The notes: generated by a model not told the origin, from the sequence alone. Counted from the stretch's first letter, positions 51,512-60,872 are shown. The stretch: 64,000 nt of DNA from Bacillota bacterium (GCA_021781745.1 JAJXWH010000003.1:124001-188000), one strand, 5' to 3'. Made by a program: numbers and translations.

Positions 51512-52285
51512 TTATATTTTTTCTTTAAAGGTAGTTAATATCAACTCATTTAATCCTAATTCACAAAATTCACTTGATATCTTTTCAGCTATTCTTAATA
51601 ATTTCTCATTATCTACCTTATTTATAATAACCTTATAATAACAGTGCACATCTTTTTTCTGGCCATTAGAGCTTAATAGTATTAGAGCAATATCTTTTTC
51701 GTTAATAACATGATTTTTGTTAACATTTAAAATACTTGCGACTAAATTAGGTCTATGACAAATTTCTTCTATTGACTTTCCAAATGCATCGATACCACAC
51801 ACTCCAATAACCAAACTGCTTCCTTCTAAAATTACTGGTTCATGTTCTGCTGGAGCCTTTAAGGGAAACCTCTTTGATCCATCTGCTTCAACTAAAACAA
51901 AATCAGCTAGCTCTATAAGTTTTTTTGCCTCATTTAATGGAAGACCAGTTATCTTTTCTAATTCCTCTTTATTGGCATCCATATCTTTTGGGGATGCCTT
52001 CAATCCAACTGTAACTAAATTATCATACTTTAAGAAATTAATAATATCTTCTTTCTTCCCAGTAAGTACCACGTTACTTTGGGGCATAAACATATGAGTA
52101 GTTGTGGTTATGATCACCTTTTTTCCTAATTTACTTAGCTCATTTCCTAATTCATAAATTAAACTTGTCTTCCCACCTCCACCAACAAATGAAATAATCT
52201 GATTTTTATTCTCATTTATTTTTAAGGCCTTTATTAATGAATTTTGTTCCTTTGCTAATCCATTAATACATTCAAAAACTTTCAT
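51512..52285 (-). CDS. yqeC: YqeC, selenium cofactor biosynthesis protein (P-loop)
   Basis: A P-loop NTPase of the YqeC family: SFVGGGGKTSLIYELG (about 31-46), then ITTTTHMFMP (about 57), VLVEADGSKRFPLKAP (about 130-145) and a late INKVDNEKLLRIAEKI (about 215). The start at 52285 has AGGTGA five bases upstream. It heads the yqeC-yqeB-yedF-selD-mocA operon. It is thought to act in putting selenium on the molybdenum cofactor, but its chemistry is unknown. Confidence 0.9.
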   Translation of the reverse strand: MKVFECINGLAKEQNSLIKALKINENKNQIISFVGGGGKTSLIYELGNELSKLGKKVIITTTTHMFMPQSNVVLTGKKEDIINFLKYDNLVTVGLKASPKDMDANKEELEKITGLPLNEAKKLIELADFVLVEADGSKRFPLKAPAEHEPVILEGSSLVIGVCGIDAFGKSIEEICHRPNLVASILNVNKNHVINEKDIALILLSSNGQKKDVHCYYKVIINKVDNEKLLRIAEKISSEFCELGLNELILTTFKEKI

Positions 52286-52311
52286 TCTTTTCACCTAATT
52301 AATATTAAACT

Positions 52312-52346
52312 ACTTTTCTGAATTTAAAATAAGTAAACAGAAAAGT
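52312..52346 (-). promoter_or_regulatory. Inverted repeat in the yqeC leader
   Basis: ACTTTTCTG (52312-52320) and CAGAAAAGT (52338-52346) are perfect complements 17 bases apart, just downstream of the predicted transcript start. An operator or an RNA hairpin is possible. Confidence 0.45.
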
Positions 52347-52364
52347 TCAAATTCTTTACTTTAT

Positions 52365-52373
52365 ATTATACCA
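52365..52373 (-). promoter_or_regulatory. Extended -10 promoter of the yqeC operon
   Basis: The minus strand reads TGGTATAAT, an extended -10 (TGnTATAAT). A good -35 is not evident, which is usual for this type. It lies about 80 bases before the yqeC ATG. Confidence 0.55.
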
Positions 52374-52527
52374 TCATTCGATAATTAGTAATATTTTTTG
52401 TATATTTATTATATTTCACTATATATAATGTAGTTTTATAAAAAAATATTATATCAAATTTTATTGATTTTTGACGAACTTAAAGATAAACTTACTTATT
52501 ATATTAAACTTTATATTGGGGGTAAAA

Positions 52528-53601
52528 ATGTCACAAACAATAAATAATAATACTTTGAATAGCTCATTAAATCAAAAAAATATTAAATTATTAGTCCTTT
52601 TTATACTTATAGTGGCAAGCGGATTATTTTATGTTAAGTGGTCACCTTATTATGCAAAAGCATTTATAGCCGCATCTAAACATTCAATTGGAGATTCAAT
52701 AATATCAGGCAAGGCTGCTGTTGCACCTCCGCCATCTTTTGCAGCTGCAACATTGTACATGACTTCCTATTTTACATCTGTGTGGAAAGCAGTAATCTTG
52801 GGATTATTAATAGGCTCCCTTGTTCAGGTGCTATTTCCTAAGGCTTGGATTAAAAAAACTCTTGGAAGTGAAAATATTAAAAGTACAGTTTTTGCAGGAT
52901 TAACATCACTTCCAGGCATGATGTGTACATGCTGTGCAGCACCAGTTACTGTTGGTCTTAAAAAATCATCAGCCTCAACTAATGGAGCCCTTGCTTTCTT
53001 CTTAGGTAACCCAACTCTTAATCCAGCTACCATAATATTTATAGGATTTGTTCTAGGCTGGAAATTTGCCATATTAAGAGTAATAATGGGCATAGTACTA
53101 GTTTTAGGAATATCAACTCTTTCATCAAAGTTCAGTAAGGACGAACAAACTGACATTGAACTATTAAATTCTGAATCTAAAACATTAGAAAACACAGATA
53201 ATTTGTTGATTAAATGGTTAAAAGCATTATTACAATTAGTTATAGATACCATACCAGCGTATTTAATTGTAGTTGCAATCTTGGGTGCGTTTAGAGCATG
53301 GTTATTCCCTGCTGTTAACCCTGCATGGGGGAATAGTTTTTTAATAATTATAGGATTGGCTATAGCAGGTACATTATTCGTTATACCAACGGCAGGAGAA
53401 ATACCAATAATTCAAGCTTTAATGGCTCTTGGTCTTGGAACTGGACCAGCTGCAGCCTTACTTATAACTTTACCAGCAGTTAGTCTTCCATCATTATTAC
53501 TTGTAAAAAGAGCATTTCCAACACGCATACTTATATTTGTAGGAACTGCCACTGCAATAATTGGTATCATAAGTGGATTCATAGGTATGGCTGTTTTATA
53601 A
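52528..53601 (+). CDS. YraQ/ArsP-type (PF03773-like) membrane permease
   Basis: A polytopic membrane protein with about eight helices. I use the ATG at 52528 (MSQTINNNTLNSSL) because GGGGG lies five bases upstream; 19 earlier codons are open. 357 residues. Two similar halves each carry small-residue motifs: MMCTCCAAPVTVGLKKSSAS followed by FFLGNPTLNPATI (about 130-165), and VIPTAGEIPIIQALMALG with GPAAALLITLPAVSLPSLL (about 290-325). This is the pattern of the ArsP_1/YraQ permease family, some of which move organoarsenicals. It is divergent from the selenium operon and flanked by Se-Mo genes, so a selenium or metalloid substrate is worth testing. Confidence 0.8.
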   Translation: MSQTINNNTLNSSLNQKNIKLLVLFILIVASGLFYVKWSPYYAKAFIAASKHSIGDSIISGKAAVAPPPSFAAATLYMTSYFTSVWKAVILGLLIGSLVQVLFPKAWIKKTLGSENIKSTVFAGLTSLPGMMCTCCAAPVTVGLKKSSASTNGALAFFLGNPTLNPATIIFIGFVLGWKFAILRVIMGIVLVLGISTLSSKFSKDEQTDIELLNSESKTLENTDNLLIKWLKALLQLVIDTIPAYLIVVAILGAFRAWLFPAVNPAWGNSFLIIIGLAIAGTLFVIPTAGEIPIIQALMALGLGTGPAAALLITLPAVSLPSLLLVKRAFPTRILIFVGTATAIIGIISGFIGMAVL

Positions 53602-53623
53602 TTAAATGTATTGTACACTTTTT

Positions 53624-53663
53624 AAAAAGAAGAACTACCCATAAACAGGTAGTTTTTCTTTTT
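53624..53663. terminator. Bidirectional terminator between permease and third hydroxylase
   Basis: AAAAAGAAGAACTACC pairs with GGTAGTTTTTCTTTTT around a 7-base loop between convergent genes. It touches the stop codon of the FAD-subunit gene at 53662. Confidence 0.8.
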
Positions 53664-54510
53664 AATTTATTAATTCTGTATCTAAAAAATATTTAACAAG
53701 CCTTAATGCCACTGTTTTTCTATAAACAGCCGTAGACCTTTGATCATTAATAGGAGTAATTTCTTTAGAGTAATTTCTTTTCACTTCCTCTATCAAAGCT
53801 TTTACATCTTTAATATTGCTTCCTATTAAAATATCTTCTGCTTCCTTTATTCTAACTATTTTAGGAGCTACTGAACCTATTGCAATTCTGATGTCTTCAA
53901 TTCTTTCATCTTTCAATACTGCAAGCCCTACAAAAGATAATTTCGATATAGCTGAAGCTTTTCTTGCTCCAACTTTTTCATAATATACTTTATTAAATTT
54001 GGTTTTAGGTATGATTATACTTTCTAGGATTTCGTGTTTTCCAAGAATAGTTTTTCTTGGTCCAAGTATAAAATCCTTTATACTAACTTCTCTATAAGTT
54101 TTTTTACTTGTCAGTTTAAGTCTAGCATCTAACACATATAATATGGGCAGCGTATCACCAGCTGGAGATGCATTACATATATTCCCGCCTATTGTACCAA
54201 TATTCCTTATGGCAGGTGATGCTATTTCTCTTATACACTCTTTTAAAACTTCTGGAATTTCTTTTTCCCATAAAAGTGATGATAAAGTGCATGCAGCTCC
54301 TATTTCTAAGTAAGCAGTTGATTCTTTAACTCCCTTTAATTCTTTTAAATTTCCTACATATAATAAGTCATTATTAAACTTTGGAAGAAGTGATGCCGCA
54401 TTCTTATTTCGAACCATTAAGTCAGTTCCCCCTGCATAAATGATAACATCCTTTTCATCTAATATTGTTAGCGTCTCTAGAAAATCCTTTGGTAAATATC
54501 CATCTACCAT
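53662..54510 (-). CDS. xdhB: FAD-binding subunit of third hydroxylase
   Basis: 282 residues of the XDH/CODH FAD family: IIYAGGTDLMVRNKNAASLLP (about 24-44, FAD pyrophosphate loop), ASPAIRNIGTIGGNICNASPAGDTLP (about 92-117) and VGARKASAISKLSFVGLAV in the C-terminal domain. Its start overlaps the iron-sulfur subunit stop by 7 bases. It is the last gene of the Mo-FeS-FAD operon, the reverse of the order in the second hydroxylase. Confidence 0.9.
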   Translation of the reverse strand: MVDGYLPKDFLETLTILDEKDVIIYAGGTDLMVRNKNAASLLPKFNNDLLYVGNLKELKGVKESTAYLEIGAACTLSSLLWEKEIPEVLKECIREIASPAIRNIGTIGGNICNASPAGDTLPILYVLDARLKLTSKKTYREVSIKDFILGPRKTILGKHEILESIIIPKTKFNKVYYEKVGARKASAISKLSFVGLAVLKDERIEDIRIAIGSVAPKIVRIKEAEDILIGSNIKDVKALIEEVKRNYSKEITPINDQRSTAVYRKTVALRLVKYFLDTELIN

Positions 54511-54980
54511 AATCCATCACCTCTTTTAGCTGCCATAAGTATAGCGTTAATTATCATATTATATCCTGTACACCTACATAAGTTTCCTGAAATTCCATCT
54601 CTAACATCATCTTCTGTTGGCTTTGGATTCTTAGCTAGAAGTGCATGTGCTGCCATTATCATTCCTGGTGTGCAGAATCCGCATTGTACTGCCCCTGCTT
54701 CTGCAAAACATTTTTCTAAAACATTAAACTGCTTAGTTCCTTTTAATCCTTCAACAGTTATAACTTCTTTTTCCTGAATAGAACCAATAGTTACTAAACA
54801 AGAATTAACTAATTCATTATCTATAATTACAGCGCATGCACCGCATTCTCCTTCACCACAGCCTTCTTTTGGACCTGTTATATCCAAATCTTCTCTTAAA
54901 AAGTCCAGTAATCTTTTTGTAGAACTTTCTTTTGTAGATATTATTCTATTGTTTATATTCAATGTAATTATATTACTCAT
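54504..54980 (-). CDS. xdhC: [2Fe-2S] subunit of third hydroxylase
   Basis: 158 residues. First cluster EGCGEGECGACAVIID (about 39-54), second cluster QCGFCTPGMIMAAHAL...GNLCRCTGYNMI (about 97-142). It passes electrons between the molybdenum subunit and FAD. Overlaps the molybdenum subunit stop by 8 bases, with GGAGGAG upstream of the ATG. Confidence 0.94.
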   Translation of the reverse strand: MSNIITLNINNRIISTKESSTKRLLDFLREDLDITGPKEGCGEGECGACAVIIDNELVNSCLVTIGSIQEKEVITVEGLKGTKQFNVLEKCFAEAGAVQCGFCTPGMIMAAHALLAKNPKPTEDDVRDGISGNLCRCTGYNMIINAILMAAKRGDGLW

Positions 54981-57078
54981 TTACTATCTCCTCCATTATC
55001 CATTCAGGAGTTACAGGTATTTTATTTACTTTTACTCCTAATGCGTTTTCTATCGCATTTACATAAGCTGGTGCAGTTCCTACAAAAGTTAATTCTCCTG
55101 CTCCCTTTGCGCCAAACGGACCAAGGTCGCAAGGATTTTCCACTAATTCATTTTTAATATTTACAACATCTTTGGCAGTTGGAATTATATAATCTGTTAT
55201 GCTATTTTGCTTTAATATTCCATTCTCACACTCCATATTTTCACATGATGCATATCCAAGTCCCTGTATTACTCCACCTTGAATCTGTCCTTCTATAATT
55301 GTTTCATCAATTGGAGTTCCAACATCAAAAACTGTATATATTCCAGTTACTTGTGTAGCCGCTGTTATTGTATTTACCTCTACTTCTACTACATTTATCC
55401 CCCATGAATAATCGGGATAAGCATCTCCATTAAATTTTTCTATATCCCAAGGAATTAAATTTGGATGCTTATAGTCCTCTTCTATTATCTGAACTTGCCC
55501 ATCAATCCAATTTTCCTTAAGTCTTAATGCAGCTTTCTCAAGTAATTTACCAACTACCATAATTGATCTTGAAGCAGCTGTTGGTCCTGAATCAGGTACT
55601 CTATCTGTATCTGGGTTTATATATAAAATGTCTTCGTAATTTTTATCAAGTACTTTTGCTACAATTTTATTAAATGTAGTTTGAAGCCCTTGTCCCATTT
55701 CAGTATTAGCTGCTAAAATCTCTATAATTCCATTTTCACGTTTTAAAAGCTTAACTTTAGCTTTTATTAAATCTCTTTCTCCGCTTCCAGTAAATCCACA
55801 ACCATGTAGAAATATTGATATTCCTATTCCTTTTTTAACTATTCCTGCTTCTTTTAAATATTTATCATGTTTTTCGCTGAATCCACTTATCCTTTCAGCT
55901 TTTTCCAGCATCTCTTTGAGTTTTACTTCATGTGCAAACTTTCCACCAGTACTGGTTACATCTCCAGTCTCTATAAAATATTTTCTTTTAAATTCTAATG
56001 GAAGACATCCTATTTCTGCAGCTACATGTGCCATATGTGTTTCAATTGCAAATAAGCTCTGTGGCCCGCCAAACCCTCTAAATGCTCCAGTAGGAACTGT
56101 ATTAGTCTTAACTACACGTCCTTTAACTCTAACATTTGGTATATTATAAACTCCAGTAGCACATATCAAAGCCCTTTGAAGAACAACACTTGATAAAGTT
56201 GCATATGCTCCACCATTTAAAGTTATATCTATATCCATTCCAATTACATCATTGTTTTTATCAAGATATGTTTTATATTTTAATAAAGCAGGATGTCTCT
56301 TAGTTGAAACAGATATATCTTCAACTCTTTCTAAGATTAATCTTACTGGCTTTTTAGCTTTATAAGCCGCAACAGCAGCCTGTGCTCCAAGTAATGAAGG
56401 GTAATCTTCTTTTCCACCAAATCCACCTCCAGTTGTAGTTTGCACTATTCTTACATTATCTTCTTTAAAACCTAACGCTTGAACAACAGCACCTTTAACA
56501 TAATATGGACACTGCATAGTGCCATATACAGAAACTTTTTCATTTTCATAAGTTCCTATGACTCCTTGAGTTTCTAAATAAGCCTGATCCTGATATCCTG
56601 TATAAAATTCTTCCTCAATAATTTTTGAAGAAAAATTAATTGCATCTTCTATATTTCCTTTTTCATATTCATATTTATCAAATACTTCTTTAGAGCTTCG
56701 CATATCAAAAGTAGGAGTACATTCTTCATATTCAACTTTAATCTCATCTAATATTTTTAAAACTTCTTCCAGTTTAGGACCTATAACTAATAATATTGGT
56801 TCTCCTATATAATTAACTTCCTCATCTGAAAAAACTGGCATATCATTCTTTATTATTTTTACCTTATTTAATCCCGGTACATCTTCTCCTCGGACTATAT
56901 AGTATCCCTCTTTTAATTCCGGAATAATAATATTTTTTATAAAAGCTCTAGCTTTTTCTGAACGTAAAGTTTTAGCATATAAACTGCCTTTAAATTTTAT
57001 ATCAGCTATATATTTAGCACTTCCATCTACTTTTATTTTATGATCTACTTTTGTGACAGCCTTTCTTATATCTTCCAT
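54973..57078 (-). CDS. xdhA: Molybdenum subunit of third hydroxylase
   Basis: 701 residues, shorter than the other two molybdenum subunits. TTGGGFGGKEDYPSLLGAQAAVAAYKAKKPVR region (about 210-240), GAFRGFGGPQSLFAIE (substrate Arg, about 322), the AYLETQGVIG substrate loop close to classical XDH (Glu), and catalytic Glu in GPFGAKGAGELTFVG (about 665). By these residues a purine such as hypoxanthine or xanthine is a fair substrate. It lies downstream of guanine deaminase, which makes xanthine, but a terminator separates them. No sigma-54 motif upstream. Ribosome site modest (AGTGA). Confidence 0.9.
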   Translation of the reverse strand: MEDIRKAVTKVDHKIKVDGSAKYIADIKFKGSLYAKTLRSEKARAFIKNIIIPELKEGYYIVRGEDVPGLNKVKIIKNDMPVFSDEEVNYIGEPILLVIGPKLEEVLKILDEIKVEYEECTPTFDMRSSKEVFDKYEYEKGNIEDAINFSSKIIEEEFYTGYQDQAYLETQGVIGTYENEKVSVYGTMQCPYYVKGAVVQALGFKEDNVRIVQTTTGGGFGGKEDYPSLLGAQAAVAAYKAKKPVRLILERVEDISVSTKRHPALLKYKTYLDKNNDVIGMDIDITLNGGAYATLSSVVLQRALICATGVYNIPNVRVKGRVVKTNTVPTGAFRGFGGPQSLFAIETHMAHVAAEIGCLPLEFKRKYFIETGDVTSTGGKFAHEVKLKEMLEKAERISGFSEKHDKYLKEAGIVKKGIGISIFLHGCGFTGSGERDLIKAKVKLLKRENGIIEILAANTEMGQGLQTTFNKIVAKVLDKNYEDILYINPDTDRVPDSGPTAASRSIMVVGKLLEKAALRLKENWIDGQVQIIEEDYKHPNLIPWDIEKFNGDAYPDYSWGINVVEVEVNTITAATQVTGIYTVFDVGTPIDETIIEGQIQGGVIQGLGYASCENMECENGILKQNSITDYIIPTAKDVVNIKNELVENPCDLGPFGAKGAGELTFVGTAPAYVNAIENALGVKVNKIPVTPEWIMEEIVNE

Positions 57079-57185
57079 AACTTTTCACTTCTTTCAAAAT
57101 AAAATATTCGTCTTATTCATATTTAATATTCTTCAATCGAAAATAAGATTACTCCTATATAAATTTAACTAATTTATTAAATAAA

Positions 57186-57224
57186 AAAGAGAGCCTATTC
57201 CGAATTTTGAAATAAGACCTCTTT
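57186..57224 (-). terminator. Terminator of guanine deaminase
   Basis: AGAGGTCTTATT pairs (with G-U pairs) with AATAGGCTCTCT on the minus strand and runs into a T-rich tail. It lies 23 bases past the guaD stop. Confidence 0.7.
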
Positions 57225-57246
57225 GTCCAATTATATATAATTTTTA

Positions 57247-58524
57247 CTATATTTCTTTTCCACATACATATCTATTAATTATATTATTTTTATTTCCTAA
57301 ATATATTAATCTTTCTATTCTTTCTTCTAAAGTTCCTTTATTAATCTTCCATAAGTTATCATCTTCAATTACCAAAGCATCAAATTCATAACCTTTTTCA
57401 AAACTTCCTACATTACCAAAAAATTTACCTCCACCTTTTGTTGCTAAATAAAATACTTCTGGAAGTGTTAATTGTTTCTCTTTCTCTTGAAAATGTATTT
57501 CTCTCAGTTTTGATATTTTAATTGCACACGCCATTACTGACAACATGCTTAAACTTTCTCCTCCTGCTATATCTGATCCAAGTCCTATATCAATACCTCT
57601 TCTTAGCAGCCTATTAATCGGTGGTATCCCACTAGACAGATTTACATTAGAAGTTGGACAATGTGCTATTGTAACTTTATTTTCTTCAATCTTTTTTATC
57701 TCATCTTCCGTTAAGTGAACGCAATGAGCCATTATACTTTTTGTTTGCCCAAAAAGATTAAATTTATCATACACATCTCCATAGTTTGCGCATTCTGGAT
57801 GCAATTCCTTTACCCATTTAATTTCTGATAAATTTTCTGATAAATGTGATTGAACTGGTATACTGCTCTTTAATGCAATATCACCTAATTCCTTCATTAA
57901 ATAGCTTGTACAACTCGGAACAAATCTTGGAGTAATTATTGGCTTAACAAATGTATATTTTTTTCCGCAGTTCTCTATCCACTTAATAGTATCTTTTATG
58001 GATTCATCGCTATTTTCCTTTAATGTATCCGGACAATTTCTATCCATATTAACTTTTCCTACATATGCTGATATTCCTTTCTCCTCAATAAGATTCATTA
58101 ATATTTCTGTAGCTTCAGAATGAATTGTTGCAAAAATAACCGCTCTTGTAGTTCCCTCACTATATAGCTCATCAACAAATTCTTTGTATACTTTTGTGGC
58201 ATAGGATATATTATTGAATTTAGCTTCTTCAGGAAAAGTATAAGTCTCAAGCCAAGGTAAAAGCTCTTTATCATATCCAATTCCCTTTATAGCAAATTGA
58301 GAAGCATGAGTATGCAGATCTATAAATCCAGGAATTATTAGTTTATCTCCATAATCTTTAATATTTATATTTTTATATTTTTCTGGTAATACCTCAAATA
58401 CTCCTTCTATAACATTCTTTTTAACTACAATAAATCCATTTTCAATCATATTAAATGAATCGCAGGTTTCGGTATATATAATATTTCCCTTTAAAATTTT
58501 GATTTCATTATCATAACCTTTCAT
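57247..58524 (-). CDS. guaD: Guanine deaminase
   Basis: GuaD hydrolyses guanine to xanthine and ammonia. The 425-residue amidohydrolase has IPGFIDLHTHASQFAIKGIG (about 59-78), LLPWLETYTFPEEAKF (about 83-98, a hallmark of guanine deaminases), QSHLSENLSEIKW (about 217), MAHCVHLTEDE, and GLGSDIAGGESLSML (about 316). AAGGAG precedes the ATG. Its neighbours, a purine permease and a hydroxylase operon, fit a salvage-to-catabolism route. Confidence 0.94.
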   Translation of the reverse strand: MKGYDNEIKILKGNIIYTETCDSFNMIENGFIVVKKNVIEGVFEVLPEKYKNINIKDYGDKLIIPGFIDLHTHASQFAIKGIGYDKELLPWLETYTFPEEAKFNNISYATKVYKEFVDELYSEGTTRAVIFATIHSEATEILMNLIEEKGISAYVGKVNMDRNCPDTLKENSDESIKDTIKWIENCGKKYTFVKPIITPRFVPSCTSYLMKELGDIALKSSIPVQSHLSENLSEIKWVKELHPECANYGDVYDKFNLFGQTKSIMAHCVHLTEDEIKKIEENKVTIAHCPTSNVNLSSGIPPINRLLRRGIDIGLGSDIAGGESLSMLSVMACAIKISKLREIHFQEKEKQLTLPEVFYLATKGGGKFFGNVGSFEKGYEFDALVIEDDNLWKINKGTLEERIERLIYLGNKNNIINRYVCGKEI

Positions 58525-58914
58525 ATAAAATCATCTCTCCTTAGTTTAAATAATTTTGCATATTCAACTTGATATACGTTTTTACTAAATTCCTAGTTTC
58601 TGAAAGCGGTACCACATATAATTATATGATTCTACTTCAATCTTATTTACTACTTAATTCCTATATTAATCTTAAAATTTCCTACTAAATATAAGTTTCC
58701 CTTAAATTATTATAATAATATTTTGTGAAGATTGTATAGATTAATCATTAATTATATTTAAATGTTTCAAGAAACCTAAGGAGATCAATACATTTGTATT
58801 GGCTCATAGATAAAACGTTTTTCTTCTATAATAATATATTAGTAATTAAATACCCCTTTGTATTAATTACTTTTTCATAATTATTTTCAGTATATATTAA
58901 ACGAATATTTTGCT
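58525..58914. other. Leader/promoter region of guaD
   Basis: About 390 bases. I looked for a purine riboswitch on the minus strand and did not find its conserved core. Small palindromes are present: CAATACAAATGTATTG (58787-58802, minus-strand reading) and GTTTCTTGAAAC (58763-58774). Their meaning is unclear. No ORF of note. Confidence 0.4.
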
Positions 58915-58947
58915 AAAAAAGCCATCACATTTTAAAATGTGATGACC
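58915..58947 (-). terminator. Terminator of the purine permease gene
   Basis: GTCATCACATTTT and AAAATGTGATGGC form a 13-bp stem followed on the minus strand by a run of six T. About 40 bases past the permease stop. Confidence 0.88.
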
Positions 58948-58983
58948 TCTTTGCCAAATAAAATTTAGCATAACTAAATTCAT

Positions 58984-60345
58984 TTATATAATCATACCTG
59001 TAGAATCGCTTTCTGAAGCTTTCACTTCACTATCAGTTTCCTTATTACCATAATTTAAAAATGCATTAAGAATTACAGCAACAACAGAAGCTGAAACTAT
59101 ACCACTACTAAAAATTGACTTAAAAATTGTTGGTGTATTATCAAGTAAATTAGGTACAGCAGTGATTCCAAGTCCTATACCAATAGAACAAGCAACTACA
59201 AGCATGTTTGAGCTCTTATTAAAATCTACTTTTGAAAGCATTTGAATACCTGCTACTGCAACCATTGCGAACATTATAGTTGTAGCTCCCCCTATAACAG
59301 GTTGAGGAATAATAGTAGCTAAAGCTGCAAATTTAGGAATTAAGCCTAGTGCAACAAGAATAATACCAGATGCAACTACAACAAAACGGCTTTTTACTTT
59401 ACTTAAAGATAAAAGTCCTAGATTTTGATTAAATGTAGTATATGGGAATGAATTAAAAATACCACCTAAAATTGTTGCAATACCTTCAGCTCTAAGTCCA
59501 CGTACAATATCTTTTTCAGTAATCTCTTTTTCACACACTCTACCAATGCCAAGAAATGTACCTGTTGATTCGATCATTACTGTTAACATAACAAATGTCA
59601 TCATAATTATTGAACCAAGATCAAACTTTGGTAAACCAAAGTTAAAAGGATGAACAAAACTTACCCATTGTGCACTTCCTACTGCTGAAAAATCTACTTT
59701 CCCCATAAAGGCAGCAACTATTGTTCCTAGAATAATACCGTTTAAAACAGAAATTGCTTGAAAAAATCCTCTAAAAAATTTGTTTGATAGTAAAACAACA
59801 ATCATTACAAATACTGCTAATAGAAGATTGGATATACTACCGAAATCTTTAGCTCCTGAACCGCCACCAATACTTGTAACTCCAACATTTACTAAAGAAA
59901 GACCAATCATCGTAACTACTGATCCTGTTACAACAGTTGGAAAGAACTTCAATATCTTCCCATACAGCGGTGCTACCAATACAACAATAATTGCAGCTAC
60001 TATTATAGACCCATAAGCTGTTTGCATACCTAAATTTTTACCAACAATAATTAATGGGCCAACTGCTGCAAAGGTACAACCTAAAATTGCTGGTAACTTA
60101 ATACCAATATGTGGTCCTATACCAATCGCTTGTAATAAAGTTGCAATACCACAAGTAAATAAATCAGCGGCCACTAATAGTGCTAATTGTTCTGGTGTTA
60201 AACCTACAGCACCCCCAATAATTAATGGCACAGCTACCGCTCCTGCATACATAGCTAGTACATGTTGTAATCCTAAAATAGTAAGCTGACTTACTGGAAG
60301 AACTTCATTTACTTTATCTTCTTTGTTAAAATTATTTTGTGACAT
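58984..60345 (-). CDS. NCS2 family purine (xanthine/uric acid) permease
   Basis: A nucleobase:cation symporter of the NCS2/NAT family with about 14 membrane segments, 453 residues. Features: GLQHVLAMYAGAVAVPLIIGGA (about 26-47, the conserved QH), LPAILGCTFAAVGPLI (about 84-99), the carboxylate-bearing FVMLTVMIESTGTFLGIGRV (about 252-271, key Glu) and the NAT-signature-like TTFNQNLGLLSLSKVKSR (about 303-320). These fit the xanthine/urate branch more than uracil. Its place next to guaD agrees. The ribosome site is a G run (AAGGGGGGG). Substrate specificity is inferred. Confidence 0.88.
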   Translation of the reverse strand: MSQNNFNKEDKVNEVLPVSQLTILGLQHVLAMYAGAVAVPLIIGGAVGLTPEQLALLVAADLFTCGIATLLQAIGIGPHIGIKLPAILGCTFAAVGPLIIVGKNLGMQTAYGSIIVAAIIVVLVAPLYGKILKFFPTVVTGSVVTMIGLSLVNVGVTSIGGGSGAKDFGSISNLLLAVFVMIVVLLSNKFFRGFFQAISVLNGIILGTIVAAFMGKVDFSAVGSAQWVSFVHPFNFGLPKFDLGSIIMMTFVMLTVMIESTGTFLGIGRVCEKEITEKDIVRGLRAEGIATILGGIFNSFPYTTFNQNLGLLSLSKVKSRFVVVASGIILVALGLIPKFAALATIIPQPVIGGATTIMFAMVAVAGIQMLSKVDFNKSSNMLVVACSIGIGLGITAVPNLLDNTPTIFKSIFSSGIVSASVVAVILNAFLNYGNKETDSEVKASESDSTGMII

Positions 60346-60694
60346 AATGCCCCCCCTTAATTTAATAGAACTTTTTAATAGTTATAAATGATTCAGGTTT
60401 GTTTATATATATTTAAATATAAATAAGCAGAAATTTTGCAAATAGACTCTTTTTCTACAAATTTATTATTTTTATATTATCATTCTACCATAAATTTTAA
60501 AAAAGTCGAATGCTTTTTTAATTTTTTTATATAAAATTCGTAATTTCACAAATTATTTATAATAAATTACAAATATAATTATGAATTGCTTTTCTGCTTA
60601 AATATCATATTACCCAATCCTTAAATTAATCTTTCTATATAATTATAAATGAAACTACTTTATATAGGTGTTCCACTTACCTTTATAAAATATA
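60346..60694. other. Promoter region of the purine permease gene
   Basis: About 350 bases, very AT-rich. No purine riboswitch core was seen on the minus strand, and no sigma-54 motif. The minus-strand stretch AGAATGATAATATAAA near 60475 could hold a -10 but is not strong. Confidence 0.4.
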
Positions 60695-60726
60695 AAAGGC
60701 GCTATGGATTTTTCCATAGCGCCTTT
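60695..60726 (-). terminator. Strong hairpin terminator upstream of the permease gene
   Basis: A 13-bp perfect stem, AAAGGCGCTATGG with CCATAGCGCCTTT, 6-base loop, T-rich on the minus side. It probably insulates the permease gene from transcription of the regulator gene. Confidence 0.8.
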
Positions 60727-60872
60727 GCTATTATATATTATATTTTTAATTTACGATATTAATGATAGTAGGAACTTTATTTTATAACTATCTTCTTTCC
60801 AACATTTCACTTCAAAGAAAGATTTTAAACATTATGATATCAATAATACAAATTATATGATCCTAAATAATC

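Noticed and set aside
58525..58914. Purine (guanine) riboswitch before guaD
   Set aside because: The minus strand was read for the conserved junction and loop elements; GGTACCGCTTTCAG near 58608 looked suggestive but the required core is absent.
60346..60694. Purine riboswitch before the permease gene
   Set aside because: No conserved core found; only an AT-rich promoter-like region.
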